DNA from: an uncultured Collinsella sp.
GTDB taxonomy: Bacteria; Actinomycetota; Coriobacteriia; Coriobacteriales; Coriobacteriaceae
Length of the DNA stretch: 52,188 bases
Direction of reading: 5' to 3'
NCBI GenBank assembly: GCA_900549555.1
Contig: UROO01000002.1
Location: 1 to 52,188 of the forward strand
In this document: positions 52,141-52,188 of the stretch, in pieces
Numbering within the stretch: position 1 is the first letter of the stretch
Layout of the letters: each line of letters opens with the position of its first letter
The notes under the pieces: model-generated
What the model saw: the letters and a program-made list of their open reading frames with translations, nothing else
What the model was told of the DNA's origin: nothing
Database searches by the model: none
Made by a program: the position numbers and the translations under genes

Positions 52141-52188
52141 CTGTCTCTTATACACATCTGACGCTGCCGACGAACTCTAGGGTGTAGA
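52141..52188. other. Nextera/Illumina i5-side adapter (artificial sequence)
   Basis: Not genomic. Bases 52141-52173 are the reverse complement of the Nextera read-1 adapter, opening CTGTCTCTTATACACATCT. Bases 52174-52181 occupy the i5 index slot (reverse complement CCTAGAGT, which I recall as S516), and GTGTAGA starts the P5 complement. Translations containing VSYTHLTLPT or MCIRDR come from this sequence. Confidence 0.97.

Noticed and set aside
51723..52157. 144-codon minus-strand frame starting MCIRDR
   Set aside because: Start codon derived from the adapter; antisense to the exonuclease gene.

Overview
The window reads as a contig from a high-GC, Gram-positive Coriobacteriia genome, most likely Collinsella or a close relative. 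I infer this from the gene order around the replication origin, a DciA (DUF721) gene between recF and gyrB, a class B sortase, and intergenic regions crowded with long GC-rich palindromes. Both ends are artificial. Bases 1-48 and 52141-52188 are Illumina/Nextera library adapters including index sequences, so genomic sequence runs only from 49 to 52140 and the first and last genes are cut.

Layout. 49-9.7 kb: a truncated YqeY gene, a PrsA-like foldase, a PTS IIA protein, the purine genes purF-purM-purN, a CmpB-type membrane protein on the plus strand, a MoaE-like protein, a class B sortase and purE. 9.7-15.3 kb: carA-carB flanked by large palindromes. 15.3-25.2 kb, all minus strand: an unknown membrane protein with an ABC exporter, a Nudix hydrolase, purD, purA, and the classical rpsF-ssb-rpsR-rplI cluster followed by separately promoted dnaB. 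25.6-28.4 kb, plus strand: two serine tRNAs, a TRIC-type channel and a bactofilin-like membrane protein. 28.4-32.4 kb, minus: typA, two unknown small proteins, a bifunctional nuclease-family protein, and tRNA-Ile/tRNA-Ala/tRNA-Ile. 32.5-43.6 kb, minus: gyrA, gyrB, dciA, recF, dnaN, dnaA, and an unusual GHKL-ATPase/winged-helix gene 15 bases upstream of dnaA. 43.9-49.0 kb, plus: rpmH-rnpA-yidD-yidC-khpB, rsmG, three parS sites, parA-parB and a small membrane protein. 49.2-52.1 kb: rlmN, ddl and a truncated exonuclease/helicase.

How it fits together. The switch from minus to plus strand genes between 43.6 and 43.95 kb, together with clusters of TTTTC(A/G)ACA-type 9-mers on both sides of the dnaA unit, places a bipartite oriC here. 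The window carries the initiator (DnaA), helicase (DnaB), probable helicase loader (DciA), clamp (DnaN), RecF, gyrase, SSB and the ParABS segregation system, beside the RNase P and membrane-insertion genes typical of bacterial origins. Purine synthesis is present as scattered pieces (purF, M, N, E, D, A) rather than one operon.

Most unusual points: the origin-proximal GHKL ATPase with a Q/P-rich linker and winged-helix tail, apparently co-transcribed with dnaA; a DnaA whose box-recognition motif is altered in parallel with non-standard boxes; three perfect parS sites at an exact 39-bp period; and several classes of long intergenic palindromes, two of which share a conserved loop while their arms differ.
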